DNA of 64,000 bases from Candidatus Borrarchaeum yapensis (GTDB lineage: Archaea > Asgardarchaeota > Sifarchaeia > Borrarchaeales > Borrarchaeaceae): contig JAEOSF010000016.1 in the NCBI GenBank assembly GCA_016840515.1, positions 1-64,000 on the forward strand, read 5' to 3'. Shown piece by piece: positions 49,091-59,050 of this stretch. Every line of letters starts with the position of its first letter. Position 1 is the stretch's first letter. The notes under the pieces were generated by a model. It had not been told where the DNA came from. It saw only the letters and a program-made list of their open reading frames with translations, and did no database searches. Both the position numbers and the translations under genes were made by a program.

Positions 49091-52000
49091 GTGAGTCTGA
49101 CAATGAACGAATTTGCTTTGCTTTCTCTATTGAGTGCTGTTGTCTCAATATTTCTAGGGAGTTTTGTATTTTCAAAAGATTCAAAGAGCTTAATAAACAG
49201 ACTATTCATGATCTTTTGTCTTTCTCAAGCCTACTGGGCTATGACAGAATTTGGATATCGAAGTGCAACAGAATTTCATATTGCAGCTCTTTGGTTAAAA
49301 ATGAACAATTTATGGCCTCTCACAATAGTTTTCTTACTTCATTTTGTACTTGTTTTTACTGAACAGGCAAAATTACTTAGAAATAAACTTACATATCTAC
49401 TAATGTATGCCCCAGCCTTGATTATTGTTTATCTTGACTTGACGGTATTCTCGGGAGAACCAATATGGACATATTGGGGCTGGACCTATCGTATTCCTGA
49501 GAATTTTATGTTATTCATTGTATCAAGGACATGGGGCGCAGGATTAGGCATTTTTGCTTTTTATCTTTGCTTACAATATTACATGAAATCAATTGATCTA
49601 AGAAAGAAAAAACAGGCAAAATATGTATCGCTTGGAATTTCTTTTCCAGTACTTCTTGGTATTGTTACTGAATGGTTGTTACCTTCAATTCAAATAAGAA
49701 TTCCAGAATTCACCGCATCTTCGATGGTACTAGGAAGTTTTTTCATTGGGTATGCAATTCTAAGACATGAGTTGTTCATTCTATCACCATCAACAGCAGC
49801 AGACAGTGTTATTGCTACCATATCTGATGCCCTTTTTTTGGTTAGTCCAGAAGGAAAAATAATTTCAACTAATCTAGCTTCGATACGACTTCTTGAATAT
49901 AAAGAACATGAAATGATTCAGATGCCTTTAGAGAACATTTTCATAAAAGAAAATGATAATCCAGGTTCCATAAGGGGTGTATTTGATGATCTAATAAAAG
50001 CAGGAAATGTCAACGATGTTGAGATGAACATTAAAACGAAGAATGGGCATCTTATCCCAATTTCACTCTCTTCATCAATAATGCATGACAATGAGGGTAA
50101 TTTAGCAGGGATTGTTCTTATTGGAAGAGATATAACAGAACGTAAGCAGATGGAGAAAAAAATAACAAGTTATACTGAAAACCTTGAAAAACTCGTTGAA
50201 GAAAGAACAAAGGCCTTTAAAGAATCAGAAGAAAGATTAACTGCAATATTAACTGGAATAGGAGATCTAGTTGGTATTCATAATAAAGATTTGGACGTCA
50301 TCTGGATAAATCAAGCAGTGAGAGATCGTTATGGAGATATTGTTGGAAGGAAGTGTTATATGGCATATAAGGGCTTAACTAAACCTTGCCCCGAATGTAC
50401 TGTTGAAGCAGTATTTAATGAGGGTAAGACGGTAGAAACAGAACAATCTCACATGAATACAAACGGAACAATTAGCAACGTTTTAGTTACCAGTTCTCCT
50501 GTACGAAATGCAGATGGAAATATTTTTGCGGTTGTAGAGGTAGCGAAGGATATAACTGAATTAAAGAATTTGGAAAAGCAACTGAAAGATCATACCGAAA
50601 ATCTAGAAACCCTTATCGAGGAAAGGACAAAAGCGTTAAGTGACTCGGAAGAAAAACAAAAAGCAATTTTAGCGTGTATAGGAGATCTTATCACCATCCA
50701 GAATAAGGAATTAGACATTATCTGGACAAATGAATCTACAAAAGATATATGGGGAGACATCATAGGTAAAAAATGCTATAAAGCGTACAAAGGTTTTGAT
50801 AAACCATGCCCTGAATGTACTGTCGAAACGGTGTTTGCTGAAGGAAAAACATTTGCTTCAGAACAAACGGTAAGACGGTTAGACGGAAGTTGTATGAATA
50901 CTCTGGTTACAAGCTCTCCAATGAAAGATGCTGAAGGAAATATAGAAGCAGTTGTAGAAACTATTAAGGATATCACAGGACGAAAAGAACTGGAAAATGC
51001 TCTAAAAGAGTCAGAAGAGCGTTATCGTGGGCTGTATAATTCATCTATTGATGGTATAGTCTCGTTGGACTCAGAAGGACACATAATCGAATGCAATCAG
51101 GCATTTGCAGAAATGCTTGGCTATCACAAAGACGAACTACATAATCTTAACATCTTCAACATCACGCCTAAAAAATGGCATAATGCCAATAAGGTAATCC
51201 ATCATCAATTACTTGAAGTAGGCTATTCAGAAGAATTCGAAAAAGAATATATCAAAAAAGATGGGACAACTGTCCCAGTTGCTATCAGAGGATGGCCTAT
51301 AAAAAATCAGGAAGGGCAAATAATTGGAATCTGGGGTATTATTCGAGATATTACTGCCCAGAAGCAAGCGGAGGAAAAGATTAAGGAATATACAGAAAAT
51401 CTTGAACGAATAGTCGAACAGAGGACCTCAGATCTCAAGGATTCAGAGGAGCGCTATAGAGGTTTGTATGAATCTTCAATAGATGGCATCGTTTCCACTG
51501 ACCTAGAAGGAAACATAATTGACTGTAATCAAGCTTTAGCAGATATGATTGGATATACTAAGCAAGAACTCAATAAAATGAACTATTTTGAACTCATACC
51601 TAATAAATGGCATGCTAAGATTTCAAAGTTATTAACAAATCAAATAATTCAACGAGGCTATTCAGATGAATTTGAAACTGAAGGGACTAGGAATGATGGA
51701 ATAATCTTCCCAGTCTCTACAAGGGGTTGGCTCATAAAAGATCAAGAAGGTAAAGCAACGGGAATGTGGGGTATTGTTCGTGATATCACTGAAAAGAAGA
51801 AAATGGAAAAAATAAAATCTCAGTTCATTAATTTAGCAGCACATGAACTTCGAACCCCTTTAAGCGCGATGAAAGCGCACGTAGAGCTTCTTAAAATAAA
51901 AAGTGAACATGGATATTGGCAACTGCCTAATGAAGTTCACGATAAAATAAAAATTATAACACGTAACGCTGATAGATTAGCTGCACTTATTAATAACCTA

Positions 52001-52516
52001 CTTGATTATACACGTCTCGATGCAGGCACAAGAAAAATAAAGCAGGGATCAGGCTCACTTGACACAATCATCGGTCAGATTATCAATGAAGTCTTACCAA
52101 TTGCTAAAATTCATGGACATGAACTTAAACTCTATTCTCCAAATCAATTGCCCCAGATCCAAATAGATGAAGACATGATCCGGAGTGTATTCACTAATTT
52201 ACTTTCAAATGCCATAAAATATACGCCTGACGGCGGTATGATTGAAGTTAAGATTCTAGAAGAAGAATACAATCTCCATGTTTCTGTGAAAGATACTGGA
52301 ATTGGCATTCCAGAAAATGAGTTTGAAAAGATTTTCCAACCTTTCCATGTAACTGATCTCTCTGAATCTTCTCGCTTTCAATCGGAATTTGAACGCACTG
52401 GATTAGGGCTTGCGATTTCTAAAGAATATGTGAAACTGCATGGTGGCAGTATATGGGTAGAAAGCAAGGTTGGAGAGGGAAGTACATTTCACGTGATTCT
52501 TCCTAAAATAGATTAA
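49091..52516 (+). CDS. Multi-PAS sensor histidine kinase with N-terminal 7TM-type region
   Basis: N-terminal TM segments, about five PAS repeats with coiled linkers, H-box NLAAHELRTPLSAMKAH, N-box VFTNLLSNAIKYTPDGG, G-boxes DTGIGIPENEFEKIF and GLGLAISKEYVKLHGG. Confidence 0.95.
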   Translation: MSLTMNEFALLSLLSAVVSIFLGSFVFSKDSKSLINRLFMIFCLSQAYWAMTEFGYRSATEFHIAALWLKMNNLWPLTIVFLLHFVLVFTEQAKLLRNKLTYLLMYAPALIIVYLDLTVFSGEPIWTYWGWTYRIPENFMLFIVSRTWGAGLGIFAFYLCLQYYMKSIDLRKKKQAKYVSLGISFPVLLGIVTEWLLPSIQIRIPEFTASSMVLGSFFIGYAILRHELFILSPSTAADSVIATISDALFLVSPEGKIISTNLASIRLLEYKEHEMIQMPLENIFIKENDNPGSIRGVFDDLIKAGNVNDVEMNIKTKNGHLIPISLSSSIMHDNEGNLAGIVLIGRDITERKQMEKKITSYTENLEKLVEERTKAFKESEERLTAILTGIGDLVGIHNKDLDVIWINQAVRDRYGDIVGRKCYMAYKGLTKPCPECTVEAVFNEGKTVETEQSHMNTNGTISNVLVTSSPVRNADGNIFAVVEVAKDITELKNLEKQLKDHTENLETLIEERTKALSDSEEKQKAILACIGDLITIQNKELDIIWTNESTKDIWGDIIGKKCYKAYKGFDKPCPECTVETVFAEGKTFASEQTVRRLDGSCMNTLVTSSPMKDAEGNIEAVVETIKDITGRKELENALKESEERYRGLYNSSIDGIVSLDSEGHIIECNQAFAEMLGYHKDELHNLNIFNITPKKWHNANKVIHHQLLEVGYSEEFEKEYIKKDGTTVPVAIRGWPIKNQEGQIIGIWGIIRDITAQKQAEEKIKEYTENLERIVEQRTSDLKDSEERYRGLYESSIDGIVSTDLEGNIIDCNQALADMIGYTKQELNKMNYFELIPNKWHAKISKLLTNQIIQRGYSDEFETEGTRNDGIIFPVSTRGWLIKDQEGKATGMWGIVRDITEKKKMEKIKSQFINLAAHELRTPLSAMKAHVELLKIKSEHGYWQLPNEVHDKIKIITRNADRLAALINNLLDYTRLDAGTRKIKQGSGSLDTIIGQIINEVLPIAKIHGHELKLYSPNQLPQIQIDEDMIRSVFTNLLSNAIKYTPDGGMIEVKILEEEYNLHVSVKDTGIGIPENEFEKIFQPFHVTDLSESSRFQSEFERTGLGLAISKEYVKLHGGSIWVESKVGEGSTFHVILPKID

Positions 52517-52782
52517 CTTGAAACTACATTTTTATCGATCTTTCGAACTCGATAATTAGGAATTGAAATAGTTTTTTGATTCAATGACCGTTATTACTTT
52601 AGGTTATGCAATTTGAGCTATCTGGTTCAAATCACTTCGTGTGATGTCATCATTTGAGTATCCAAAACCTTGTGGTTTAAATCTATGAACTATATTATTA
52701 TTATTTGTTCTTTGCTCGATGTTTTCATTTAACCTAAAAATGCATCAAAAAGACTAGGAAAAAGTAAGGTGGGTGAATTACA

Positions 52783-54198
52783 ATCCCAGAAAAAATTGAT
52801 GGAAAAACAGCAACAGAGTGGGCAAAAATTGGCTTTGAAAAAGCTAGTACAGGAAATTCATTTGACTATCTGGAGGCAGTAGATTGCTTTGAAAAAGCTA
52901 TTAAGATAGACACTACTTATGTTAATAGTTGGTTTTATCTTGGTGCTGCCAAAGAAAAATTAGGAGACAATCCACCAGGCATAATGGCAAGACAAGATTT
53001 TTATAAAGATGCTATTAAAGCCTTTGAAGAAGTGATAAAACTTGATCAACTACATAAAGTAGCATGGGTTCATTGTGGGTATTGTGCTGAACGATTAGCT
53101 TATTGGACACGAGAAGAGGATAAAAAACTTGAACTTTATAAAAAGGCATTAAAATGCTATAAAGAAGCAATCGATATTGATCAAGAGGACGGAGACGCTT
53201 GGTTTAACCTTGGTAACGCATATAGGTACCTGAATCAGTTTGAAAACGCAATAAAAGCATATGAGACTGCAATTAATATCAATCCACAGGATTTTGATGC
53301 TTATTATAATATGAGTATTTGTTTTGAAAACTTAGTTTCTTACCAAGAAGCAATTAATTGCATAAAGAAAGCTTTAGAAATTAATCCAAGTAATGAGCGA
53401 ATTCAAGATCGTCTTCGACGGCTAGAGGTAGATAACGAAATTGCGGAAATAGATATAGAATCTGCTGGTAAGGGCAAGATCGCAAATGAAGCAATTCACC
53501 TAGGTATATCTTGCTTAAACGAGAGGGATTTCAATAATGCAATGGAGCATTTTGAAAAAGCAAATGAAATATATAAAGAAATAAATAGTCTTACAGGGCA
53601 GGCTTATGCCTTACTTTATTTAGGATTGATTTTTAAAAATCAAGGGGAATGGGCAACATCTTTGAAATACAACCAAGATGCATATGAAATTTATTCTCAG
53701 ATTGAACATAGACCAGGAATGGCTGAAACATCTCATAATTCAGGTTTTCTTTATTTTCAATTGAATAAAATTCAGGAAGCTATTTATGAATTTCAAAAAT
53801 CGACTAAATTATTTAAAGAACTAAACGATATATCAAAACTCTCAGATGGGCTTGCAAATCTTGGTTTGTTATATAAAAAGAATGGAGACTTATCAAAAGC
53901 ACTAGAAATCTTTCAAGAATGTTATAAAATTGATTTAGAAACCAATGATAAAAAACATCAAGCGCAAGATTTGCAAGATATAGGTCTACTAAGTCAGGAG
54001 TTAGGTGATTATAATAAGTCTTTAGACTGTTTTCAAAAATCTTATGAACTTTATACAGAACTAGACATTCAGACAGGTCATACTCAACAATTAGAGAACG
54101 TTAAAAACTTACTACGTGTTATCAAAAAAGAAAAGGAAATTACACCCCAATTAAGAAAAAAAATTAATGAAACTAAGCGATTGCTTAAAATAGATTGA
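52783..54198 (+). CDS. TPR protein (open frame continues upstream of the called ATG at 52984)
   Basis: In-frame upstream codons read IPEKIDGKTATEWAKIGFEKASTGNSFDYLEAVDCFEKAIKIDTTYVNSWFYLGAAKEKLGDNPPGIMARQDF, a clear extra TPR; in-frame stop TGA at 52774-52776. Confidence 0.75.
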   Translation: MPEKIDGKTATEWAKIGFEKASTGNSFDYLEAVDCFEKAIKIDTTYVNSWFYLGAAKEKLGDNPPGIMARQDFYKDAIKAFEEVIKLDQLHKVAWVHCGYCAERLAYWTREEDKKLELYKKALKCYKEAIDIDQEDGDAWFNLGNAYRYLNQFENAIKAYETAININPQDFDAYYNMSICFENLVSYQEAINCIKKALEINPSNERIQDRLRRLEVDNEIAEIDIESAGKGKIANEAIHLGISCLNERDFNNAMEHFEKANEIYKEINSLTGQAYALLYLGLIFKNQGEWATSLKYNQDAYEIYSQIEHRPGMAETSHNSGFLYFQLNKIQEAIYEFQKSTKLFKELNDISKLSDGLANLGLLYKKNGDLSKALEIFQECYKIDLETNDKKHQAQDLQDIGLLSQELGDYNKSLDCFQKSYELYTELDIQTGHTQQLENVKNLLRVIKKEKEITPQLRKKINETKRLLKID

Positions 54199-54200
54199 AG

Positions 54201-54473
54201 TTAGCCGACTGGTGTCAGCCAGAAGGCAATAACTGCACCAAGCATACTGAACGCCAGTTTTTCTGCATTATCCGAGAATGATCCAATGAAAATGATGTAA
54301 AGACTCACAAAGAACACTATTATTGATAAGATTAACTGTAATATCGCCCTGATATCTCTTTTAGGGGAAATAGTTTCTTTTCCTCTCCCATGTCGAAACT
54401 CAGATCCTTTTCGTGATCGTCTTGCTAATTTTAGCACATTTATCGTCATTTTTTCCTCCTCCGAATGTGACAA
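54201..54473 (-). CDS. Small membrane protein, two TM segments
   Basis: LQLILSIIVFFVSLYIIFIGSF...LAFSMLGAVIAFWLTPVG. Confidence 0.55.
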   Translation of the reverse strand: MSHSEEEKMTINVLKLARRSRKGSEFRHGRGKETISPKRDIRAILQLILSIIVFFVSLYIIFIGSFSDNAEKLAFSMLGAVIAFWLTPVG

Positions 54474-54634
54474 TTCGCTATCTCAGCAATCCTGTTTATA
54501 AAACTTTGTTGATAGCAAAGCTATTTTGTCGTAAAATTTCTTCAAAAACTTTATGTAACATCATTGGAAAGATTTGATAACGAACACTCAAGTATGAGAT
54601 TTCAGTCGACTGCAACACTGGTGTTGATGCTATT

Positions 54635-55075
54635 TTGCTTGTTCGAGATAAAGCTCTCATGCAAGTTCTTTCAGAAATAGATGAATCCTCTGAAATTGCT
54701 ATCAGTGTTTTATGCACCAAAGAGGGATTTGCTATAGCGTATTCTATTAATTCGGAACAAGCACCTGATATCGATCTACTTACTCCTCTGGCTGCTGTTA
54801 TTCATGCCACAGCGAATAAGGCAATAGAAGAACTACATGCAGGTTATCATCAAACCTCAATAATTGAAAGTAGCAAAGGAACGGTGCTTATCCGTGATAT
54901 TATTGATGAAATAATGCTTTGCTGTTACATTCCAAAACCGAAACAAGAACGTCAAGTCAGAATTCGTACTTATATGCTTGGTGTGGCTCTAGATACAATG
55001 GAAAGAGTCGCTACAAAGATCCGTAGATATTTGATTTCTTTACGAAAGCCTTATGAGGCGGATAATAAGGTATGA
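54635..55075 (+). CDS. Roadblock/LC7-like protein
   Basis: GFAIAYSINSEQAPDIDLLTPLAAVIHATANKAIEELHAGYHQTSIIESSKGTVLIRDI pattern. Confidence 0.6.
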   Translation: MLVRDKALMQVLSEIDESSEIAISVLCTKEGFAIAYSINSEQAPDIDLLTPLAAVIHATANKAIEELHAGYHQTSIIESSKGTVLIRDIIDEIMLCCYIPKPKQERQVRIRTYMLGVALDTMERVATKIRRYLISLRKPYEADNKV

Positions 55076-55229
55076 AAGTCTATTTTGTTTGGAATTTGAT
55101 TTTTTTCATTTTTATTAAGAAAAGTAGATATTAGGCAAAAAAAGCCCGAGATTTTTCGGAGGTTGCAAAAACCACCTAAATGAAAGCCCAGATTAATATG
55201 TATAAGTATAGTATTTTTAGGTAATGTAA

Positions 55230-56162
55230 ATGCAAGATGAATTAAATTCGATAGAAGAAAATGCAGTTTTAGATAAAACTATTTCATTAAAAATAAACAA
55301 TAAAATTTTCCTCGCGTTTGAGCGTAAAACTCCTCTAAGTATTTCAGAAGCGGTCCAATATACTGTTGACGAAGATTATCAAGAAAAGAGACTTTATCTC
55401 GATTTTATGACCCATGAATTAGGAAAAGAAGTGCTAATCAAGAGATATGAGTTTTTCCTCCAAAATATGGAAGATTTAGCTGGCAAAACCTTAAGCATTT
55501 ATCTTGATATCAATCTATATCGGGTCTTATTCCTAACTATAACAGAAGGTGAATTAAACCAGGAAGTTGATTATTCAACAATCATATACCGATTTGATCG
55601 CTTCCAGATACCCTCTGAAAAGAATGATCCGGTCATAGAGGTTGAGAAAGGTGCTACAGTTTTTGAACGTGGTTTTGTGATATCGGGAAGGGTAACACCA
55701 GGAAATAATCGATTTATCAGTTCATGTGATTTCTGTGGTAAATTCTTCATGTTTCAGATGTTTCATGTCGGCTTTTCAGATGTAGATTATTACTACTGTG
55801 ATCGCTGTACTAATTATCTGGCGGTGTCTATATACGATCAAAAGTATAACAGATTATTAGATAAGCTTTCTGCGAAGCGAATTTCCCCCTTCAGTCAACC
55901 ATATGAGTTTTCAGATTACGATATTCAGCTCAATCTTGAAAATTATCAGTTAATTGAAGATCACTTTGTTTCATGTACTTGTGGAGGTCATTTCAGGTAT
56001 CTGGCTAACTGCCTTTGTCCGTATTGTAAAAGTCCCTATGTAGACTTCTTTAACGATATATTTAGAAAAGCTGACCAGTATTATGTCGTTGATATGGTCG
56101 TTCCAAAATGCGAATCCTTTTATGGCGAAAAGTATTGGAATGATTATAAGGAGGATGATTAA
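55230..56162 (+). CDS. Hypothetical protein with multiple CxxC zinc-ribbon motifs
   Basis: SSCDFCGKFF...YYYCDRCTNY...CTCGGHFRYLANCLCPYCKSPY. Confidence 0.6.
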   Translation: MQDELNSIEENAVLDKTISLKINNKIFLAFERKTPLSISEAVQYTVDEDYQEKRLYLDFMTHELGKEVLIKRYEFFLQNMEDLAGKTLSIYLDINLYRVLFLTITEGELNQEVDYSTIIYRFDRFQIPSEKNDPVIEVEKGATVFERGFVISGRVTPGNNRFISSCDFCGKFFMFQMFHVGFSDVDYYYCDRCTNYLAVSIYDQKYNRLLDKLSAKRISPFSQPYEFSDYDIQLNLENYQLIEDHFVSCTCGGHFRYLANCLCPYCKSPYVDFFNDIFRKADQYYVVDMVVPKCESFYGEKYWNDYKEDD

Positions 56163-56213
56163 ATAAGGTAAACTGTCCATAACTTAACTGAGTGGGTTTC
56201 TTGAGGTGGTTTT

Positions 56214-57026
56214 ATGAACTACCACTCTTCAAGAAGAGTGGCTCCCCGTGTTATAGACGATATGCAGCGTCTCGAAGATATAAAAAAAGTTAAGCTCGTG
56301 ATTAAAAAGAATTATCCAGAATTAGAGAAAGTGTATCAGCTATTTGATGTCGTGGAAACAAAAGCTGATATTTGTATATCAGTTGGTGGTGATGGTACAC
56401 TTTTAAAAGCTGTTAGTGAATTCGATGGACCTGTACTTCCAATTGGAGGGAGATCAGAAAAAAGTTTAGGATTTTACGCTGACTTTAGAGTACAGGACAT
56501 GGATGTCGCATTAGATCAACTTCTTCAAGGTCATACCATCGAAGAATTTAGAAAAATAGAATTTGAATTTAAAGGTAAAAAACATTATGCGTTAAATGAA
56601 GTTCGGCTCTTCAGAGGGGATTGTCCCTCTAGTTTACATTTTGGTCTTTATATTAAGAACGAAGGTAAAACTGAAAGATTTTATCCTCGTGATATAAAGG
56701 CAGATGGTTTGATTTTCGCAACACCGGTTGGATCAACTGCATATAACTTCAATGTTTATGGTCCTATCGTTCATAAGGGAGACGTTATGGTAATAGCTCC
56801 AATCTCAGCTCGCGTGCCACCAATAGTTACAAGTGATAGATTTTTTGTAAAAGTAACAAAAAATAGGGGCTACTTAGAGTACGATCATATGGTACATCTT
56901 GAAATAACAGAAGGAGATAGTTTGTCTGTTGCTCTTTCTGACAAATATGCGCAAATTATTAGATTAAAAGAACGAGAACCCTTCTATCAAAAACTGGAAA
57001 GACTAAGCCGGTTTGTTATGTTTTAA
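56214..57026 (+). CDS. nadK: NAD(+) kinase
   Basis: ADICISVGGDGTLLKAV; IKADGLIFATPVGSTAYNFNVYGPIVH. Confidence 0.93.
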   Translation: MNYHSSRRVAPRVIDDMQRLEDIKKVKLVIKKNYPELEKVYQLFDVVETKADICISVGGDGTLLKAVSEFDGPVLPIGGRSEKSLGFYADFRVQDMDVALDQLLQGHTIEEFRKIEFEFKGKKHYALNEVRLFRGDCPSSLHFGLYIKNEGKTERFYPRDIKADGLIFATPVGSTAYNFNVYGPIVHKGDVMVIAPISARVPPIVTSDRFFVKVTKNRGYLEYDHMVHLEITEGDSLSVALSDKYAQIIRLKEREPFYQKLERLSRFVMF

Positions 57027-57113
57027 GATAGAGTAATTCCAGTCATTTGTTTTTTGTTTTTTCGAATTTAAAGAGTGATAATTTAATTAGGAAAGTAAGT
57101 TTTGAAAACAAGA

Positions 57114-57617
57114 TTAATCTTCTATTCTCCAAACAAATTCACAATAAGAATCCCCTGCACACATCCCTTTTGGTCGTTCAAGGATAGCCGTTGGATTTAT
57201 AGTCTTATTAACAATATTACCGAATATTTTGCACCAATCGCTGATATCTTTAGGCTCTGTTTTGTACGGACACTTAATGTATTTAATTCTATTAACTATC
57301 TTAGATCGCTCAAGTATGATAACTTCCTGATCAGTGAGCTCAGCCCAGATATCAAAGAATTGCCCAATTGTTTCAGCATCGTTTCCCTCTAAATTGAAGA
57401 TGGTACGAATAGTATTGGTAAAATTCTTTGCTCTGTCCCCCATTTTATTGACCATTTCATACATTTCAAGAGCAGCAGCAGCACCATATTTCTCGCGGAT
57501 TGCATATAAGTATCCTTTGCCGAGATTTGTATATCCTTTCATAGCAAAATCGTATTTTAGTTCCCACGGTATTCCTCTCTTGGGAGCTGCGCAAGGTGTC
57601 TGTAATTTCTTAGCCAT
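57114..57617 (-). CDS. L-2-amino-thiazoline-4-carboxylate hydrolase-like protein
   Basis: GKGYLYAIREKYGAAAALEMYEMVNKMGDRAKNFTNTI...MCAGDSYCEFVWRIED. Confidence 0.6.
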   Translation of the reverse strand: MAKKLQTPCAAPKRGIPWELKYDFAMKGYTNLGKGYLYAIREKYGAAAALEMYEMVNKMGDRAKNFTNTIRTIFNLEGNDAETIGQFFDIWAELTDQEVIILERSKIVNRIKYIKCPYKTEPKDISDWCKIFGNIVNKTINPTAILERPKGMCAGDSYCEFVWRIED

Positions 57618-57715
57618 AGTCTCCTCCTCTCCCTTTAGCTTTAATATTTTTTAGTGCTCCTACTTGGCACTCTGCTAATATTTACATATACGAATGAAAA
57701 TAAAAAAAAGGAATA

Positions 57716-58288
57716 TTAGAACGGTAGTGAATCTATGAAATCATCAAAGAAGTTCCGGTTGAGTTTTGTTGTGATTGTCATTTCTATTGTCTGATACTCA
57801 AACACTGCAGATTTGCCATTGCCATTTATTTCATAAATTATTGTAATATCATTCCATGGCTGTATTTTATCGTATTTCACTACTTCGATGTCGATTACAA
57901 GATTTGGTCTTCTAAGATAGATTGTAAATGCTATTCTTGTTCCATCTTCAAATTTAAATCTATAATGGAGCCATTCCTCATCGATATTCGTTTGGGGTTC
58001 ATGTCTTTGTTTCCTTTCTAAAGTATCTCCACTAAATCTATATGTAGCCTCGATTAATTCATTATCTTGAAACTTGTGATCTTCGTTTTCATCGTCAAAT
58101 TCATAAAAACTCCAAATGACTAGTTCATTATTATTATTGCCTTTACCGTATTCGATACGAAATCCTGAGCCATCTGCATTAACATTTACAAAGAAATCTT
58201 CATCTGTTAGGCTTTCTACAGCGAATACTGGGGTAATAACTGTAAGAAGCAGAGTAATCATTACTATCGTAACAGAGATTTTCTTCAA
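57716..58288 (-). CDS. Secreted or lipid-anchored hypothetical protein
   Basis: N-terminal signal peptide MKKISVTIVMITLLLTVITPVFAVES. Confidence 0.55.
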   Translation of the reverse strand: MKKISVTIVMITLLLTVITPVFAVESLTDEDFFVNVNADGSGFRIEYGKGNNNNELVIWSFYEFDDENEDHKFQDNELIEATYRFSGDTLERKQRHEPQTNIDEEWLHYRFKFEDGTRIAFTIYLRRPNLVIDIEVVKYDKIQPWNDITIIYEINGNGKSAVFEYQTIEMTITTKLNRNFFDDFIDSLPF

Positions 58289-58483
58289 TTTTTTTCACCT
58301 CCCTTATATCTTCATTTAGGAAAGATCTCTTTAATTATATAAAACATTAGCAGAATCTGGGCGTCATCTTAGGTTATCATAAACTCAAAAGAACTTTTTA
58401 GACCAAAAAGTATATTTTGAACTTATTGCTATTAATACATTTTGTATTAGCTCAAAATTAAAATAAATTGAACGGGTGAGGGT

Positions 58484-59050
58484 ATGAGCGAGGAAGAAAT
58501 TACTCAACAGATGAAAAGATTGCTATATTTAATCGCAGAATATTCTAAGCTGGATGGAAAATACGGTGTTCTGTCTATCAAGGAATTACCGGTCAAAACT
58601 TTGATTTTCAAAGGAATAATAGAAAATATCTTTGATTACGACTATGCGCCTCAGTCTCTTATGTACATCGATAATAGGCGTTACCTGAATGTTAGTCAAG
58701 AGGGAGTGGACGATTTAGAGGATCTTAGGGAGTTAGGATTCATACAAAAGATAAGGTTGGCTACAAAGCGTCACAATTACATATATTCCTACGGTTTAAC
58801 TCCAGAGGGCATTCAATACTTGCAATCGATCCCAATAGATGATAAGAACGCAGTAGATCAGTTTATCAATTGCACATGTGGAAATCTCTACGATATCGTT
58901 GTATTACCGGAAGATATTGTCCTTACATGTGATAAATGCAACCTTACAATCAAAACTGAAATAACAGAAATCGAAGATGTGAAATATAAGAGTGTTCCTG
59001 CTGCACTTAAGACAAGATTGACTGTTGAAAGGGGAGTGGAAAACCAATGA
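58484..59050 (+). CDS. Winged-helix-like protein with C-terminal zinc ribbon
   Basis: DLEDLRELGFIQKIRLATKRHNYIYSYGLTPEGIQYLQSIP (wHTH-like) and CTCGNLYDIVVLPEDIVLTCDKCN. Confidence 0.6.
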   Translation: MSEEEITQQMKRLLYLIAEYSKLDGKYGVLSIKELPVKTLIFKGIIENIFDYDYAPQSLMYIDNRRYLNVSQEGVDDLEDLRELGFIQKIRLATKRHNYIYSYGLTPEGIQYLQSIPIDDKNAVDQFINCTCGNLYDIVVLPEDIVLTCDKCNLTIKTEITEIEDVKYKSVPAALKTRLTVERGVENQ

